Shown here one piece after another: positions 47,170 through 60,059 of a stretch of DNA of 64,000 bases. A model generated the notes under the pieces. The model was not told the origin of the DNA. It did not search any database and worked only from the letters and a program-made list of their open reading frames with translations. The translations under genes and the position numbers were made by a program. This DNA is from Protonemura montana (Eukaryota > Arthropoda > Insecta > Plecoptera > Nemouridae). Where the stretch lies: positions 13,655,701 through 13,719,700 of the forward strand of contig OX387607.1 of the NCBI GenBank assembly GCA_947568835.1, given 5' to 3'. The first letter of the stretch is position 1. Each line of letters starts with the position of its first letter.

Positions 47170-48850
47170 CTGCCAGTTTTTTTACTGTATATTTTTTAAT
47201 TACAAGTATTTTAACTTTTAGATAACGATCAACGAGAATTATATGTATCCTGAATTGAAGTCTGTGCCCCTGCAACCTGCTCTAAGTACGGTTTCATGAC
47301 AACAACAAATTATTATTATTATTATGTGCACTCATACAAAATCTCATGCATTTCATTTCTCCATCTTTACATTGATCTTACCACACTACCCTTACATTCT
47401 GTCTCAAATACCATAGCAAATTATCAAATTAATATCAAATAAGTATCAAATTACAACTGTATAGTGCATCAGTCAATAGTTTTCTATCCAAATGACCTTA
47501 CATAAATAGGCTGGCAGTACATGACAAAGTGGCTATCCATGAATGGAATGGTTTTTATTTTTAAATTAACGAAGGGCTCACTGCTTGAATACTAAAGTAA
47601 TAAGTTAGTTAACATAAGTGAAAAAATGAACAAAAAACGTCCTGAACAAAACGACCAAATTAAATTACTATGTAAATTTCTCTAATAAAGACCAAATGAA
47701 AACGTCTCTATTTTATAAGGGAATTAAGGAATTCAATAATCCACGAAAGAATATAAAATATTGTGGTAATGTAATAGAATTAAAAAAAAGAACACTATAG
47801 TGAAATAATGTGTAGGTAATGTGTGTAATGACTAGCTCTAGAGAGCTAAATAAAAAGACTTTATTATTATTATCCAGTTCGCACATCCCCTGTACCTATA
47901 TTTCACATGCGTATCCACGCACGCACCGACTGGAACTATATGACACAAACCCCAATCGATGCGTACAAGCGAGAGAATCGGTATTCACATGCGTCGGACT
48001 TCATTAGTTATATTCTCGTAATGATCAAATTATTCTCCCCCGTTCGCAAACGTAAAACACACACGCGGAAAAAAAAACACAACCACTTCACTCAAATTAA
48101 GGATTTGGAAAACAAACGTGGAAAAAAGGGCTGAAAAAAAAAAGTATATACCCCTTTTTTTATTCCTTTCGTTTCTCGCTGAATAAATGTGTACAATGAT
48201 TTGAAACGCGCGTTTGAAACCTCTAATTTTAACCGATTTTCAACCGAGCTCATTCATTGGTTACATGTTATGTTCCTTTAGCGACGTGAGACGAGTGGAA
48301 ATTCGAAAAAAAAGCGCCTACTGATGATTATCCACGAGATTACACGTTGCACGCGGCTTGCATGGGCCTTTAGCGCGTGCTACAAACACGGGCGACCTTT
48401 TCGCGTGTCTGCCCCCCGGGAAAGAGTTTTCATTTGACGGTCCACGAACGGGAAATTTAACCCCCCCGCTCCCCCCCTACCAACGGGTGTCTTTGAGAGT
48501 GGCTTTTACTCGTCGTGCCGGGCAGCCATGGGATCTGGCGAAAGAGATAGCGATACTCTGGCAACGAGAGCAATTAATTTTATTAATTATTTTGTTCTGT
48601 AAAACTTGGCGGACAAAGATTTAAAAAGGATAATTGGTGACTTAATTAAAATGGAAAATGTACAGTTGGTTGTGGAATATTGTTGAAACCGGACGTTGCG
48701 TTGGTGGGATTTTTTTTTTCATTTGAAATCCTACGTTTCAATAGCTTAATTAAGCATGCACATGTCATGTAACATGCTAGGTGATCCGAGAATTGGAAAA
48801 GATCTTGTGAAAAGACATGGGAAAGATGGGTATTACCATTGAGTTTATAT
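47170..48850. other. Upstream sequence, nothing recognised
   Basis: A+T-rich to about 48,300, with a GC-rich patch at 48,340-48,560. No supported gene. Confidence 0.4.
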
Positions 48851-48865
48851 GTGATTCAGAGGGCC

Positions 48866-49270
48866 AGCGCTAATGTTGCAAGCTTTCTGCAGAGTAAACA
48901 AGCTGGCAACAGATTGAACGGTAGGTGCCACCCGATGTCACTTGTGGCCGTTCTTTTTAACAAACCACGACAAGATGTCTCAAAACTTCGATACCAGACT
49001 CAAATGCCAGTAAATTTCTAAAAATAACTAAATGAAATCTTCTAACATTCTAAAAGACTGTGACTGAAATTATTAGCATCCTCTATTTTTGTTTCTAATT
49101 GTTTTACGGTTGTGCTCAAGAGATTTTCGGCCCTAAAAAGGGCCTAAAGTCCCGACGTTTTAGTAAAGCACGGATCGCCATCTTCAGAAAAATGTTTATT
49201 TTTTCATTTTGTCGATAAATTAGACATTTGGCGGCCATTTTTTGCGAAAACAGCTTAAAACATTAGCGCT
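48866..49270 (-). mobile_element. AGCGCTAATGTT-ended MITE, copy with both ends
   Basis: Begins AGCGCTAATGTTGCAAGC and ends TTAAAACATTAGCGCT: perfect 12-bp inverted ends (AGCGCTAATGTT / AACATTAGCGCT). Interior words (minus-strand sense) include GAACGGCCACAAGTGACATC and GGTGGCACCTACCGTTCAAT. It defines the family ends and a length of about 405 bp. Confidence 0.8.
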
Positions 49271-49279
49271 ATGGAAAAA

Positions 49280-50480
49280 CGGTGTAACTATACAAAATTC
49301 AGCTTCTGATTTAACATATATTTGTCATCACTGGCTTTCAAGTGATAGTCAAAAATATAATTGGCCTTATTTCTATTACCATACCTATTCCGTCGGCTTT
49401 TACTGTATTTAGTTATTTTATTATCTACTGACAAATTAGGTACCCACTATTTTAAGCAACCTACTTCCAAAGGGGTCTCGTCATTGAACAAGCTGAAGCT
49501 ACTTGAAACTAGTGACGCGCCAATGTTGCGAGGGCTGATTACAAATATGAAGCACCAGTCGACGCCATTTTTGATTTTCTTTTATGGTTCAATCAGTGCC
49601 CCGTTGAGTCGTTCGTGGGGGTGGAGAGGGGGGGGGGGGACTGACTCTCGTTCCAATCACGCCATCGCAATGTTAACCCACTCAAGTTTCAAATCTAGTT
49701 ATCAGCCATTCGGTAACACATCTTTTTTGGAAAATTTATTTGGTTTTTTTTTCGGGATCAGTTTTTTGGTGAAGATTTTTTTTAAATGTAGCAAGCGATG
49801 TTGAGTAATTTTTGAAAAGTGAGCCATTAAAAGAGTTGGAATGAGGCATGGCCAAATACGATTTTGAACGAGATCATCTGTCATGTGTGTCTTGCTTTTT
49901 ATTCCAGGAATGTACTGTCGTTACAGGGTCGTGATACGTTTTTGGTATCTCACTCAAATTTGAAGGAAATGCATGTTTTCTCCTAATACTCATCGTTTTT
50001 CTCTCAAAATCTGTCTTTTTCCCTCGATGTCAGAGGTTCCGGTTACAAAAAGAAGACAGCGCATGAAAAGTGACTGCTTGCCGAAGACACTTTAATTGAT
50101 TTAGGCACAGATATTTTTTGTTTTTATTTGAATTTTATTTTTTTTTTAATAGAAACACACATTTTTCAATGTAGCTTACAAAAAGTTCCCCGTATACTAA
50201 ATCACGCTAATGCTGTTTTTGAAGTAACTCCAAAATATTGGATGATTTTCTATCAATTTAGTAGGTACTATGAGTCGTAGTTTTACTAGATCTGCGATCC
50301 TCTCATTGAAATTTTCTCACTATGAGTATTGTCATGTTAAAATGACAGTTTGTTCTGGTTTAAGATAGGTTGAAATGATGCGATTGGTTTCGAATCGTTT
50401 TCAAATCAAACGGGTTTCGACTGGTTCGTTCAAACTACAAGGAAAACTGAATCAACTGATTGCGTGTGACCGAAAATTAG
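49280..50480. other. Upstream sequence, nothing recognised
   Basis: A 147-codon ORF (49361-49804) contains a Gly run from a G homopolymer and shows no family resemblance; I do not call it a gene. Confidence 0.4.
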
Positions 50481-50490
50481 AAATCACACT

Positions 50491-50687
50491 AACAAAAACT
50501 ATTTGACATGGGTTTTGAATGCTAAGTAAAGGACAACTAAATTTCCCAAATCTCCAATTATTATTATTAATAAAATACAGGGAAATTTAGCTGTCCTTTA
50601 CTTAGCATTCAAAACCAATTTCAAATAGTTTTTGTTAAAACTAGTGCTAAAGCTAAATCAAGTAGACATGAGTCTAAAAACCATCAG
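50491..50687 (+). mobile_element. Hairpin element, ACTTAGCATTCAAAAC family, copy 1
   Basis: Left arm 50491-50547 (AACAAAAACTATTTGACATG to ACAACTAAATTTCCC) and right arm 50580-50636 (GGGAAATTTAGCTGTCCTTT to TTTCAAATAGTTTTTGTT) are near-perfect reverse complements of 57 bp around a 32-bp loop. The following segment AAAACTAGTGCTAAAGCTAA, ATCAAGTAGACATGAGTCTA is shared with 57598-57648. Confidence 0.88.
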
Positions 50688-50899
50688 AAATCCAAGACTG
50701 GTCACAGCTTCTGTGCTTTGCTGTCGTCACGTAAACACACACACAAGCTCCTTGACAAGTCTAGAGGAACTCAAAAGAAACCCTCAAAGACTAAACTTGG
50801 ATCGAGTTGTCCTGCCCAATTTGTTAGCTCTCACTCGACCTGTCTTTTTTCTGTCATCAATTTATTTAACAGTTAGCTATAAAAAAAATTGATGCGTAT

Positions 50900-53800
50900 A
50901 GGTTTTTTGTATTTATTTTTGTTTTGTTAAGGGCTTTTAAAACAATTTTCCCGCTGTCACGATTCGCATGGCTACTGGAAAAGTAACCAATTAGAGAATT
51001 TTCACCCAATTGAAATTATAAATAAAATTGATGGCGTCAGGCTGGCAATTTTTTTTTTTTTTTTTTTTTTTACCGAAATACTGGCTTTTTTCAGGTCGTT
51101 ATTTCGTCTTCACTTCGCTAACTGGAACTAACGACTCCTTTTATTCCTTGCCTTGTGTTATATCTGCACCCAGCCTTTTTGTTCATTCGTGTAAATCGCT
51201 TGTAGTACAAATTCACGGCCCTTAATTTCCATTCAAAATGTCAATTATCCAATTCAACTTGTCTCCCAGATAAATACAGTGAATTATTTAATCCATACTG
51301 TGACCGTCATCACAATAATTAATTGATATATTAACAAGCTATTTAATTATGTTGATAATATTGAAAGACAATTAACAACAAACTACTATTACATGTAATT
51401 GGTAAACAAACGGAACAAAAAAGCGTTTGAAAATTATTCTAATCACTGTTTGTTACGTAATTAGCTGAAAAGTGAACTGAAGTTTTGTTAGCAGTCTTGA
51501 AATCCTACTCAAGTTTCGTAAGCCGGATATTACAGGACATCTTGGAGATGGCAATTGACTTAAGCGAGCTGTCTTACCCAAAGCAAACCATTCTCTAATA
51601 TTTCTACAATAACACTAATTTCTTGGGCTCGTCATTTCCTCTCGGGCTATTGTGTTCTATCCTCCTTTGAAGACGCCAGAGGAACAACGCCAGATGAAAG
51701 GGACAGGAGGAGAAAAAAAAGAACCTAATGTTCTAATAAGGCAGCACGTCTTACCTAACAGAACAGATTGGTGAAGAAGCTATTCAGGCAAAAATAATAT
51801 AAAAAATATATCTGACGAATGAGCATCAAAAGAGATAAAAATTCTTTGTGTTGTAAAATAATGATGAGGTTCGGTGAGTTATTCGGGTGGGTGTTGTTCG
51901 GTAATACCTACTATAGCATTGTGCTGGGATTGGTACACGAATTAACTTGGAAGAGATGAGGTATACTTGAAATAATGCTCAGTGATGCTCATATGAAATC
52001 TTGCAAGGTACCGAGATGGGTACATTTACATTTGTATTAATTTCAAACAGATCTGTTCATTTTTTACCTAGTCTGAATACTCTTTTTTCATCTTTTACAT
52101 CTTCCAAATATACTACATATCTTCTAAAACTTCCCTGAAACTCTTAACATTTTTTATCACTTGTTTATTTTAATATTCTAATCTCTTTCTTTTCCAATTT
52201 TCTTCCATTCTTACCTCTAAATATTGTTTTGTATCATTTTTCTTGTACTCTTACATGCTTTTCATCATCTAAAAACATTGGTATATTTCTAAGCGCTAGA
52301 AATGTTTCCCTTTTTTCCCAATTCTTCGTTTAAATCTTCTATTTTTGCATATTTTGCATAATCCACGTGGAAAACTCTGAACATTTTATCTTAACCTCGA
52401 ATATCTTAAACTTACAAGAACGAAAAGACAAACAAAAAAACTCCAAGCCACAAACAATTTACATTCATCCCAATGTTGACAACTTGATGTACATTTATCT
52501 AAAATATTTTCCAGCTTATTTCAACTGCTTTGCGTTGTAAACGCTAAGACGTCAAACCAAACACGAAAGACAAAACGAGGTAGAAAAAAAATGTGTTAAA
52601 AAAAACGGTTCCACATACCATTATAGGATTATGGTTCGCAGTGCACACAACTCTTGAGGTAGAACCGGGGGAGCGTTGCACAGGGAAGACAATGGCCCAG
52701 CCATAGCAAGCACGCACAAAGCCAGAGAGCAGGGCACAACGCATAATAGCTAGGACATTGATTATTAGGAGGTGTGAATTTCACGCTTATTGAAACAATG
52801 CGCAGAGTTTTTTTGTTGTGTTGTTGTCTCTGAGCAACTCGTTCTGCGCTTTTCAAACTGTTCCACGCCACGTTATGATTGAGATATTCGAGAGAGGCGT
52901 TAAGCATGCACGCGGAGCAGTGGTTTGTAATAAAAACAAGGCAACGAAATCGATATTCACTCGGCTGGTTTTGAGCTACTAGTTTGTTCGTCGATTGCAG
53001 TCGTGCAATTGGCAATGCATTTTGTGTGAGTGAGTGTTGTAACAAATGTTTTGATTGGATAATTTTGTTCTAATTGCAACGATTAATTTTCGCGTTGGTC
53101 AACTATTTTGTGGCACGCGTTGAAAAGTATTTGTTCGGCGATTTTAGGAATCTCAATTAAAGTAAATAGATTTGACCTAGTTCAGCCTCAGTTTACATTT
53201 TTCAAGCTTTTAAATTGATCAATTTAAACTAATTTACCTTCCAAAACTAAATAAAAATAAAATTGGAATTTAATTCATGCTGTGCAGATCCATCCGAGCA
53301 CGTTTTTCACAGCTAGCTGTGCCTTCTATTTCCGTTTCCTTCGTCATGACAGTGAATTGTCGGCATGTTTGCCTTTCTTCTGACGGTCGCGAATGTCCCG
53401 TCAGTTTTCTCAAAGTCGCCGCCGTCAAAGTTATTCCATTTCCTCGACGTCAAAGGTCAAAACTCATCCTCTTTGGGTCGGCTGGCGCCGCGGGACATCT
53501 TGAATACCACGAATGTCACAGTTCCAACTCAGGAGATTTTGCGTGGCGACCATCAAAGTGGACCAAAACTTTTTTGTTTATCATCCTCTGTACGATCATC
53601 AGTGCAGTTTATCAGAGAAATAACATAATAAAATAAATTTTTTTTACTTATTTTGATCCTTTTTAGTTTTTAATATGATATCTTTACCTCGCCATAACCT
53701 AGAGCAAAAATGATCAAAGTTAAGTTTTTTTTTCTTGGTGCTTAAAAAAATTATTGCCAGAAGAACAAAGTATGACATTTTTTAGCAGATACATTTTTCC

Positions 53801-56590
53801 AATAAACAAAGTACTTTGTACTTTGTAATAAAATATTCGTTGATAATCAAAGAGTACAACAAAAAAAATACTTTTAAATCCGAAGATTGTTCAGAAACCT
53901 CAGCAAACCAAGCATGTGGCAGGTTTTTGAGCAAAATTCTGTGCTGTTTTCACGTCGATGGAGGTGCCGTGCACTCCGGAAAGAGTTTAGAAGTTCCAAC
54001 ACCTACTGGACACACTTTTGCGCTCGTTTTGAGACTAACCTTATTGTTTGAAGTCCTCACAAAAGATAACTCAAACTTTTAGAAGTTCTTATCTCAAGAA
54101 CTTCTATAAGTTTGAGTGTGGCTTTTTCTCTCACCTAACTGTCGTTTTTACGGAAAAGTATTTTGTATAATTTGTATAGTTTGCTATTTTGTACTTGGTT
54201 GAAGGTTAGCAAAAGATATTGCAGATCAAAGCAAACCGAATGAAATTTCTCGATTTTTCTGCCACGTTTATCAGTAGAGGAAATAAGAGGGAAAGAAAAC
54301 AGAGGAGAAAGAAAGTTCGTTTGAAAATGATGCATGAAAACAATCGATGTGTGAAGAAAATGATTTGGCATAATCAAGTACCATGCCTTAAATTTAGTAT
54401 TTTCTATCCGTTTTCATAATTGTACATAAAAACGAATAAGATGTTCATTAATGCACCATGTTCAAAACTTTTCGATCATTTGTTCTCTAATTGTTCTATC
54501 TCGACTTCAGTTCACACTCTTATAGCTTAACTTTTAGGATCCAAATGAGAAATCGCCTTCTGTAATTATAAGTTATAACTAGCATAGAAGCAACTCTCAC
54601 AAAACCATGAAACCATGAACCAAAAAAACCATAAACAATAAAATCAATAAACTTAATTAAAAACCACACATAACACCGATATATTCTCAATAGCACCACA
54701 TCTTTCGCTCATCTCTCAAACACCATCGCACAAGAAAATACGTCTCAGATGTAAAACATCAAAGATCAAAAAGATTCCCAAACCATTCATACCCGCACTT
54801 TGACAACGCGGTCCAAAGCACACATCGACACGCCGGGTAACGATCTCCCATCAGCCACTTCGCGCGCAGCCCAACACGTAGCATGCACACGTGGAACTAC
54901 GTGTCGTCTCGCATTGTCATATACGGTGTGTGAACGTGCTATACTGACTTGCCGGGATAATATCCTTTTCAAGTTATGATAAGGGCCAATTAGTAGACGC
55001 TTATAGACTGTATTTACGACAGTGCGCAAACAGAGCTCTGACAAAAAAATAACGTGTGTGTTCGGGGATAGGAAAATAAAAAAAAACAGGGCGCGAATTC
55101 TTTTGAGGGTGTAACAAGCATAATTCGCACGAGTGGTTTGGCGCAACTCTGTCGAGCTACCCTAGTCGATTCAGCGAAGGTAGAACGAGGCACAGGAGCC
55201 ACTTGCAAGCACACCGAAATTATTTCTGTGAAATACAATCACTGGACGACGGCTCGATTCGGATTTTCGTAGCAGAGTTTTTATAAATTCTGATAATTTT
55301 TTTTTACACATTTTTTTTTTTTGCTATAGGGTATATATTTTTTGAGCAATTGAATTGTTAAAAAATGTGAAACGATGTGGAATTTGTCGCCCGAGTTGTT
55401 CGTGCAGGCTCCGTAGCTTTAGTGTTTTTATTTATTGTTGTTTAGTTGGGTGTAGAGGGATGTATGCCTAGTCAGGGGTGGCATTTTCACGGATCGTTTT
55501 TTTTTTTTGTATTTTCAGGGCGGCGAGGGCGAGATACGGGGGTACGGTTCAGAGTTTTCTGCATGGCGTCGAGTGCAGTGCAGGGCGCGGGTACAGAGAG
55601 AAAGAGAGCGTTTCTCTTTCTGCATCGTGGAAAATACGAGTACCGTTCGCTGTAAATAACACATGTACTACTATGAGTCTATATGCCATGTGCTGTAAAG
55701 GCGCTGAAAAGGGCGGGGAATTGGCAATGTAGTTCATAGCTTACTCGACTCAATGATTTAGAATCATAAAATCGAATCATTCATATACGACAGAAATAAT
55801 TAGGTTCCTTTTAATTGAATAAAGTAATGTTTTTTTTTTGCGTTCCCCAAAATGATATGAGACCATAGACTGGATATTTTAGCCCGGAAAATATTTCAGC
55901 TTTCGTTACATATTTAATCAATATATTTTCCCTGCAATTTTTTACTTTTCGAATTTTGATTTGAACCATTAGAAAAAGATTCATTAAATTTCACTCCCAT
56001 TCTGGTTACTCGTTTGAATCCCGGCGCTGACCATAGGGTAACCGGTCCAGTGTTTACAGAGTGTATATGGGTGGTAGGGGGTGGGGGATAATGTGCCCAT
56101 TGTCCCCGAATACCGAGCTATGGGGTGGGGGGAGCATGTTATTGATTTTAGTACGCACCCCGAGCGCGGGCGCAAACAATCGCATGCCCCCCACCCCCAC
56201 CCCTGCACCCAACCCCTGGCACCCGAAAACGCCGCTGGACCCGTGCTAACTTGGATGACATCGGACCCCTTGATAAAATAACTCTAGTTTTATAAAGGTT
56301 TCGATCAGAAAATTACTGGATTTTCTGAGCCAGGCAATTTCTTATTTGGCCGTTTCCGTTACCACAACAATGTATACTGAACTGGGCGTACTGAAACCTA
56401 CTGTTTCAGTAAAATAGTTTAACTTACGAAGTATCTAATGGCTGTCACTTGGACGCAGCTTGCAGAGGAAAGTTCTGCTAGAGAGTTGAGGCAGATTTTG
56501 GGGAAAATGGATCCAATACAATTTATCTTTTGGGAGAGAAAAAACATTTGATTTTCTCCAAATTTGTGTGAGAAACTCGAAACTTCCATT
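50900..56590. other. Upstream sequence, no gene recognised
   Basis: A+T-rich, with a T homopolymer of 24 at 51049-51072. GC-richer parts are at 52,620-52,760, 53,280-53,540, 54,790-54,920 and 56,050-56,250. ORFs on both strands without recognisable domains. Promoter or first Vsx exon not identified. Confidence 0.4.
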
Positions 56591-56599
56591 CCCTGCTAT

Positions 56600-56790
56600 T
56601 AAAGCCAATTACTCCAATATCAACACCAATTTTACCGATGGTAACATTAGAGAGCCGAATTGAGAAGCTTTGGCACATGATCACAACATAACCATGTTTA
56701 CCAAAGATTGAATCTACGCCTACTAGTCATTTTTGTTTTCAAATTAGGAAAAGAAAATTACTTTCTTAGAAAAACTGTTCTAATGGCAAG
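56600..56790 (+). repeat. Single diverged copy of the 114-bp array unit with flank
   Basis: GGTAACATTAGAGAGCCGAA, TTGAGAAGCTTTGGCACATG, ATCACAACATAACCATGTTT, ACCAAAGATTGAATCTACG, then GTTTTCAAATTAGGAAAAGA parallels the last unit and 3' flank of the array at 34000-34120. It shows that the array grew from a dispersed sequence. Confidence 0.65.
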
Positions 56791-56799
56791 GTACAAATT

Positions 56800-57420
56800 T
56801 TTTGGGCAAGAATCGTGAATTTTTAGCATGAAACACCAAGTTTTAAAATCATGAAAGAACTTTTTTCATAGGCTAGAATATCCTTGCCCTGGAAAACACG
56901 CAAGAAAAATATGCTTCTTCGTTTCTAGTAAGATGCGTTGAGCAAATCGTTCCTACTCCTTTCCAGTGCTGTGATCTGTGTGCTAAGACAAAGGACCTAA
57001 TTGCAGTGATATGGTTAATGAATGACACTTTAATGGACATGGCAAAGAGAAACAAATGTCTCCACAAAGAAATGCTTTGTCAAAGGACAAATATTAGCTG
57101 CGTACAAATATGACATGTCCAAGACTGACAGCAGACTCGAAGCTCGGTTTCATTCCAAAGAAGCTTCAAATGCAGGACCATGGCTTCGAATTCAGCACGT
57201 CTGCGAATCAAATGTTTATTGGAGAAAACTTTGGATTGTAAAAACTCTGCGTCCTTTCCACAAGCACTTCGAGCGACCACAGATCACAGACTCATTGCCG
57301 CCAGTTCAGAAAAGTTACAGATTTAAATTCAAACAGATTACTTATTGCCGATTTCACCGATTTCAGGCTAAAATTCGTTAAAACTCTGCTTAGAGTCAAG
57401 ATTTTATGTTTCATAAATCA
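56800..57420. other. Upstream sequence, no gene recognised
   Basis: Overlapping ORFs on both strands at 57080-57381 without recognisable domains. Confidence 0.35.
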
Positions 57421-57441
57421 TTTGACAAACATTTAAATCTT

Positions 57442-57648
57442 AACAAAAACTATTTGAAATGGGTTTTGAATGCTAAGTAAAGGACAACTAAATTTCCCGA
57501 CGTTTCGTAACTTGTAGTAGTTACTTCTTTAAGGGTTAGAGGAAATTTAGTTGTCCTTTACTTAGCATTCAAAACCCATTTCAAATTGATTTTTGTTAAA
57601 ACTAGTGCTAAAGCTAAATCAAGTAGACATGAGTCTAAAAACCATCAT
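57442..57648 (+). mobile_element. Hairpin element, ACTTAGCATTCAAAAC family, copy 2
   Basis: Arms 57442-57498 and 57541-57597, near-perfect reverse complements around a 42-bp loop that reads GACGTTTCGTAACTTGTAGT, AGTTACTTCTTTAAGGGTTA. The loop in reverse equals the sequence before the single arm at 58300-58412. Tail AAAACTAGTGCTAAAGCTAA as in copy 1. Confidence 0.88.
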
Positions 57649-58059
57649 AAACATTTAAATCATTTGACATTTGACAAACGTCAGGCGAAACATTTCAGTA
57701 TCACGGTCAATGCCTCTGCGATAATGCACTTAATGGAAAGTGTGGGTTTTGATTTTGAGATGTTCAGCAAATGTTCAGATGATTTCTATCATAAGACTAA
57801 ACACAGAAAGCTTTTTTTCTCTCAAACTGCTTTTAGGTTTCCCATAAACTTTGATTTTTTGGTTTTTGGTTTTTGTATCAGTATCATGATTAGATGGTAA
57901 ACCACTCTGTTCAACTCTTAGAAGTAGAGAAGTTTAGTATCTTTAGTCTCTATGAAATTGAAAGTCAGATGTCTAAGGTATAAAAAGCATGTTTTGTGTA
58001 AAATTCAGAAACTTTTTGACCATGTTTAACTAGCTTAGCTTATAACTCATCTTAAATCA

Positions 58060-58135
58060 TCTTAAAATTCACTGCATATGATTGGAAGTTGCCTTGACGA
58101 TTTCTTCAACTACTCTTAACTATTAACTAATTGAA
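58060..58135 (+). repeat. Fragment of the 92-bp-unit family
   Basis: TTCACTGCATATGATTGGAA, GTTGCCTTGACGATTTCTTC matches part of one 92-bp unit, diverged. Confidence 0.5.
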
Positions 58136-58199
58136 ATTAGTCAAGAAATTACAAATTTGTTCGGGATTTTATTTCAGAAAATAAAAAACACGTTAGTTT

Positions 58200-58412
58200 T
58201 TTAGTTATTTACCCTGATTATTTTATTTAGATGCATATAGGATGCTTGAACTAGGTAATTGTTATAATTTTATGTGGTTTTTTGTTATCGGAAAATTGTC
58301 AGGACTGCTCTAACCCTTGAAAAAGTAACAGGTACAAGTTACAAAACGTTGAGAATTTTCGTTGTTCTTTACTTAGCATTCAAAACCCATTTCAAATAGT
58401 TTTTGTAAAATT
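58200..58412 (+). repeat. Hairpin-family relative, right half only
   Basis: ATTATTTTATTTAGATGCAT, ATCGGAAAATTGTCAGGACT, GCTCTAACCCTTGAAAAAGT, then TTGTTCTTTACTTAGCATTC, AAAACCCATTTCAAATAGTT. Same order as 21316-21545, suggesting a longer parent element from which the hairpins derive. Confidence 0.6.
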
Positions 58413-58419
58413 ACAAATC

Positions 58420-59215
58420 TCCTTTCTTTCTGGGAGTGAAAGCCGCATTTTTTTTCTTGAAAAGATAGCATGGCCTTGCCACGAATAGCCCGGTGGAGGC
58501 GCCGGGTGCTCTGAGACAAGACTTTCTGAAAACAAATCTGAAGACATGATCCAGCCGGCATGTCTCAAGTTTCCACGTCGCTTGTAACGAACGCCAACTG
58601 GCGTAGTTTGTCTTGTGACAAAATGCTAACACAACATTTTTTTATCGCTCCCTGTTGCTAGTCATCAGCGTCTGAAAGTGTCTTAATTTAACGAGAACTC
58701 CTTTGGGAGACCCGCCGCTTTGAGAGGCGACAGCAAAGAGCGCCTCGCAGCTCACAAGGGAAAATCAAATAAGCCCATGGAGTTTGCTTGTTTGTTATGT
58801 TTCTGTAAAATAAATGGCACGAGACAGAAGTCGGCATTGCATGACCCGGCGAATTTAGAGTCTTGCAATTGGGCCAAGAACAGCTTTTTTTTTAACAAAA
58901 GGAGAAAATTCAAAAGGGTATATGTGTTACAATATTGATATTGTTGCGATGATCGTGGCCATTTTTTAAGAATCCAGACAGTTTATTTCTTATTTTTTTT
59001 TTTTTTTTGCTTTTTTTGCTCGAGGTTGATTGTTGGGGCCGTCTTTTAATATCTGTTCTCTAAAAGATTTTCTCTGGGTACCTGTAATTGATTTGGCTTT
59101 GGTTTAGACTTTTTAAGTTGGATTAAATTAAAACGTTGATTGCATTATCATGCATATGATCAATCAGGAAAATAATCAAAGAAGTATATTTTATTATGTG
59201 AAACCTAAAATTAAT
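58420..59215. other. Upstream sequence, nothing recognised
   Basis: A GC-moderate portion at 58,480-58,620 and a T-rich run at 58,995-59,010. No supported gene. Confidence 0.4.
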
Positions 59216-59220
59216 TTCAA

Positions 59221-59575
59221 GTTCTTGCAATGCGCAATGTATTTTATTATTAGGAAAACTAATAAGCTCCCAAATTTTCATACAAGATCACAATGCATCT
59301 CTCCAATCTCAAACAGATAGAGACCGGGGTCCGAGTCCCCGTTCGGGTTAAAAGTTTTAAGAGGTTATCTCTGTTACTAATTATAAAATACATTTAATTT
59401 GATTATTGGGAACACTACCACTATCTCAAAAATTGATGTCCAAACGTCACTCTAACCCCGTTCAGTCTCCGTTTGGGCATCAATTTTTTGAGAAGGTTAA
59501 TGGGCTTTTGAGAAGGTGTTGCTAATCATGAAACACCCAGCGCATTGTAAGCGCTTGTAATTTAATTTAGATTTC
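59221..59575 (+). repeat. Two adjacent copies of the tRNA-like foldback element
   Basis: The first copy (59221-59400) has left end AGTTCTTGCAATGCGCAATG, TTTTATTATTAGG, and core AGAGACCGGGGTCCGAGTCC, CCGTTCGGG. The second (about 59405-59575) has GGGAACACTACCACTATCTC, AAAAATTGATGTCCAAACG, GTCTCCGTTTGGGCATCAAT, TTTTTGAGAAGG, and right end AGCGCATTGTAAGCGCTTGT. Together they show both outer ends of the family. Confidence 0.7.
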
Positions 59576-59689
59576 ACCTTTTTTATTATTTTTTCTTGCT
59601 AACAGGATTTGTTTGAACCTCATTGAAACAAAAAATCTCCAATATTATCGCGTAGACGGGTGGTGGTACTCAAGTCTATTGAGTTTATA

Positions 59690-60040
59690 GGTTGTCGGCA
59701 GTGAAATATCAACCGATCAACTGCTATACCGACTAAAATGTAGTTGCTAATAGGTGGAGCCACCGTCTTTTTGAGATTAGAGAAATACTATAAAGTTATT
59801 TCTCACATATGACTAGCATATGAGGCTGGATTACGCTCATAGAATCTTCATAGACTCTAGAACCTATAAATGTATCAATATTTTGAGTTGTAACTATTTA
59901 AATGTAGAGGTTTGTTTAAAAGCACTACTGCAAGTGCCATCGGGTGGCCACAGCCGTTACCACATGTTGCGGTATCCTTTGCTCAGAGGCACTTTTAGCT
60001 TCAGCTCTGGAACTCTGAATTAGCCTATACACCAAATGAC
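59690..60040 (+). mobile_element. AGCGCTAATGTT-family MITE copy
   Basis: TAGTTGCTAATAGGTGGAGC, CACCGTC, TATCAATATTTTGAGTTGTA, GCAAGTGCCATCGGGTGG, CCGTTACCACATGTTGC, TTTGCTCAGAGGCAC. Ends degraded. Confidence 0.65.
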
Positions 60041-60059
60041 GAGACAAGTAATTTTTAAA

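Noticed and set aside
49361..49804. 147-codon plus-strand ORF
   Set aside because: Contains a homopolymer-derived Gly run, no domain, hydrophobic T-rich codons typical of A+T-rich non-coding DNA.
53277..53636. Overlapping plus-strand ORFs of 87 and 119 codons
   Set aside because: No domain, two competing frames, no splice-consistent context.
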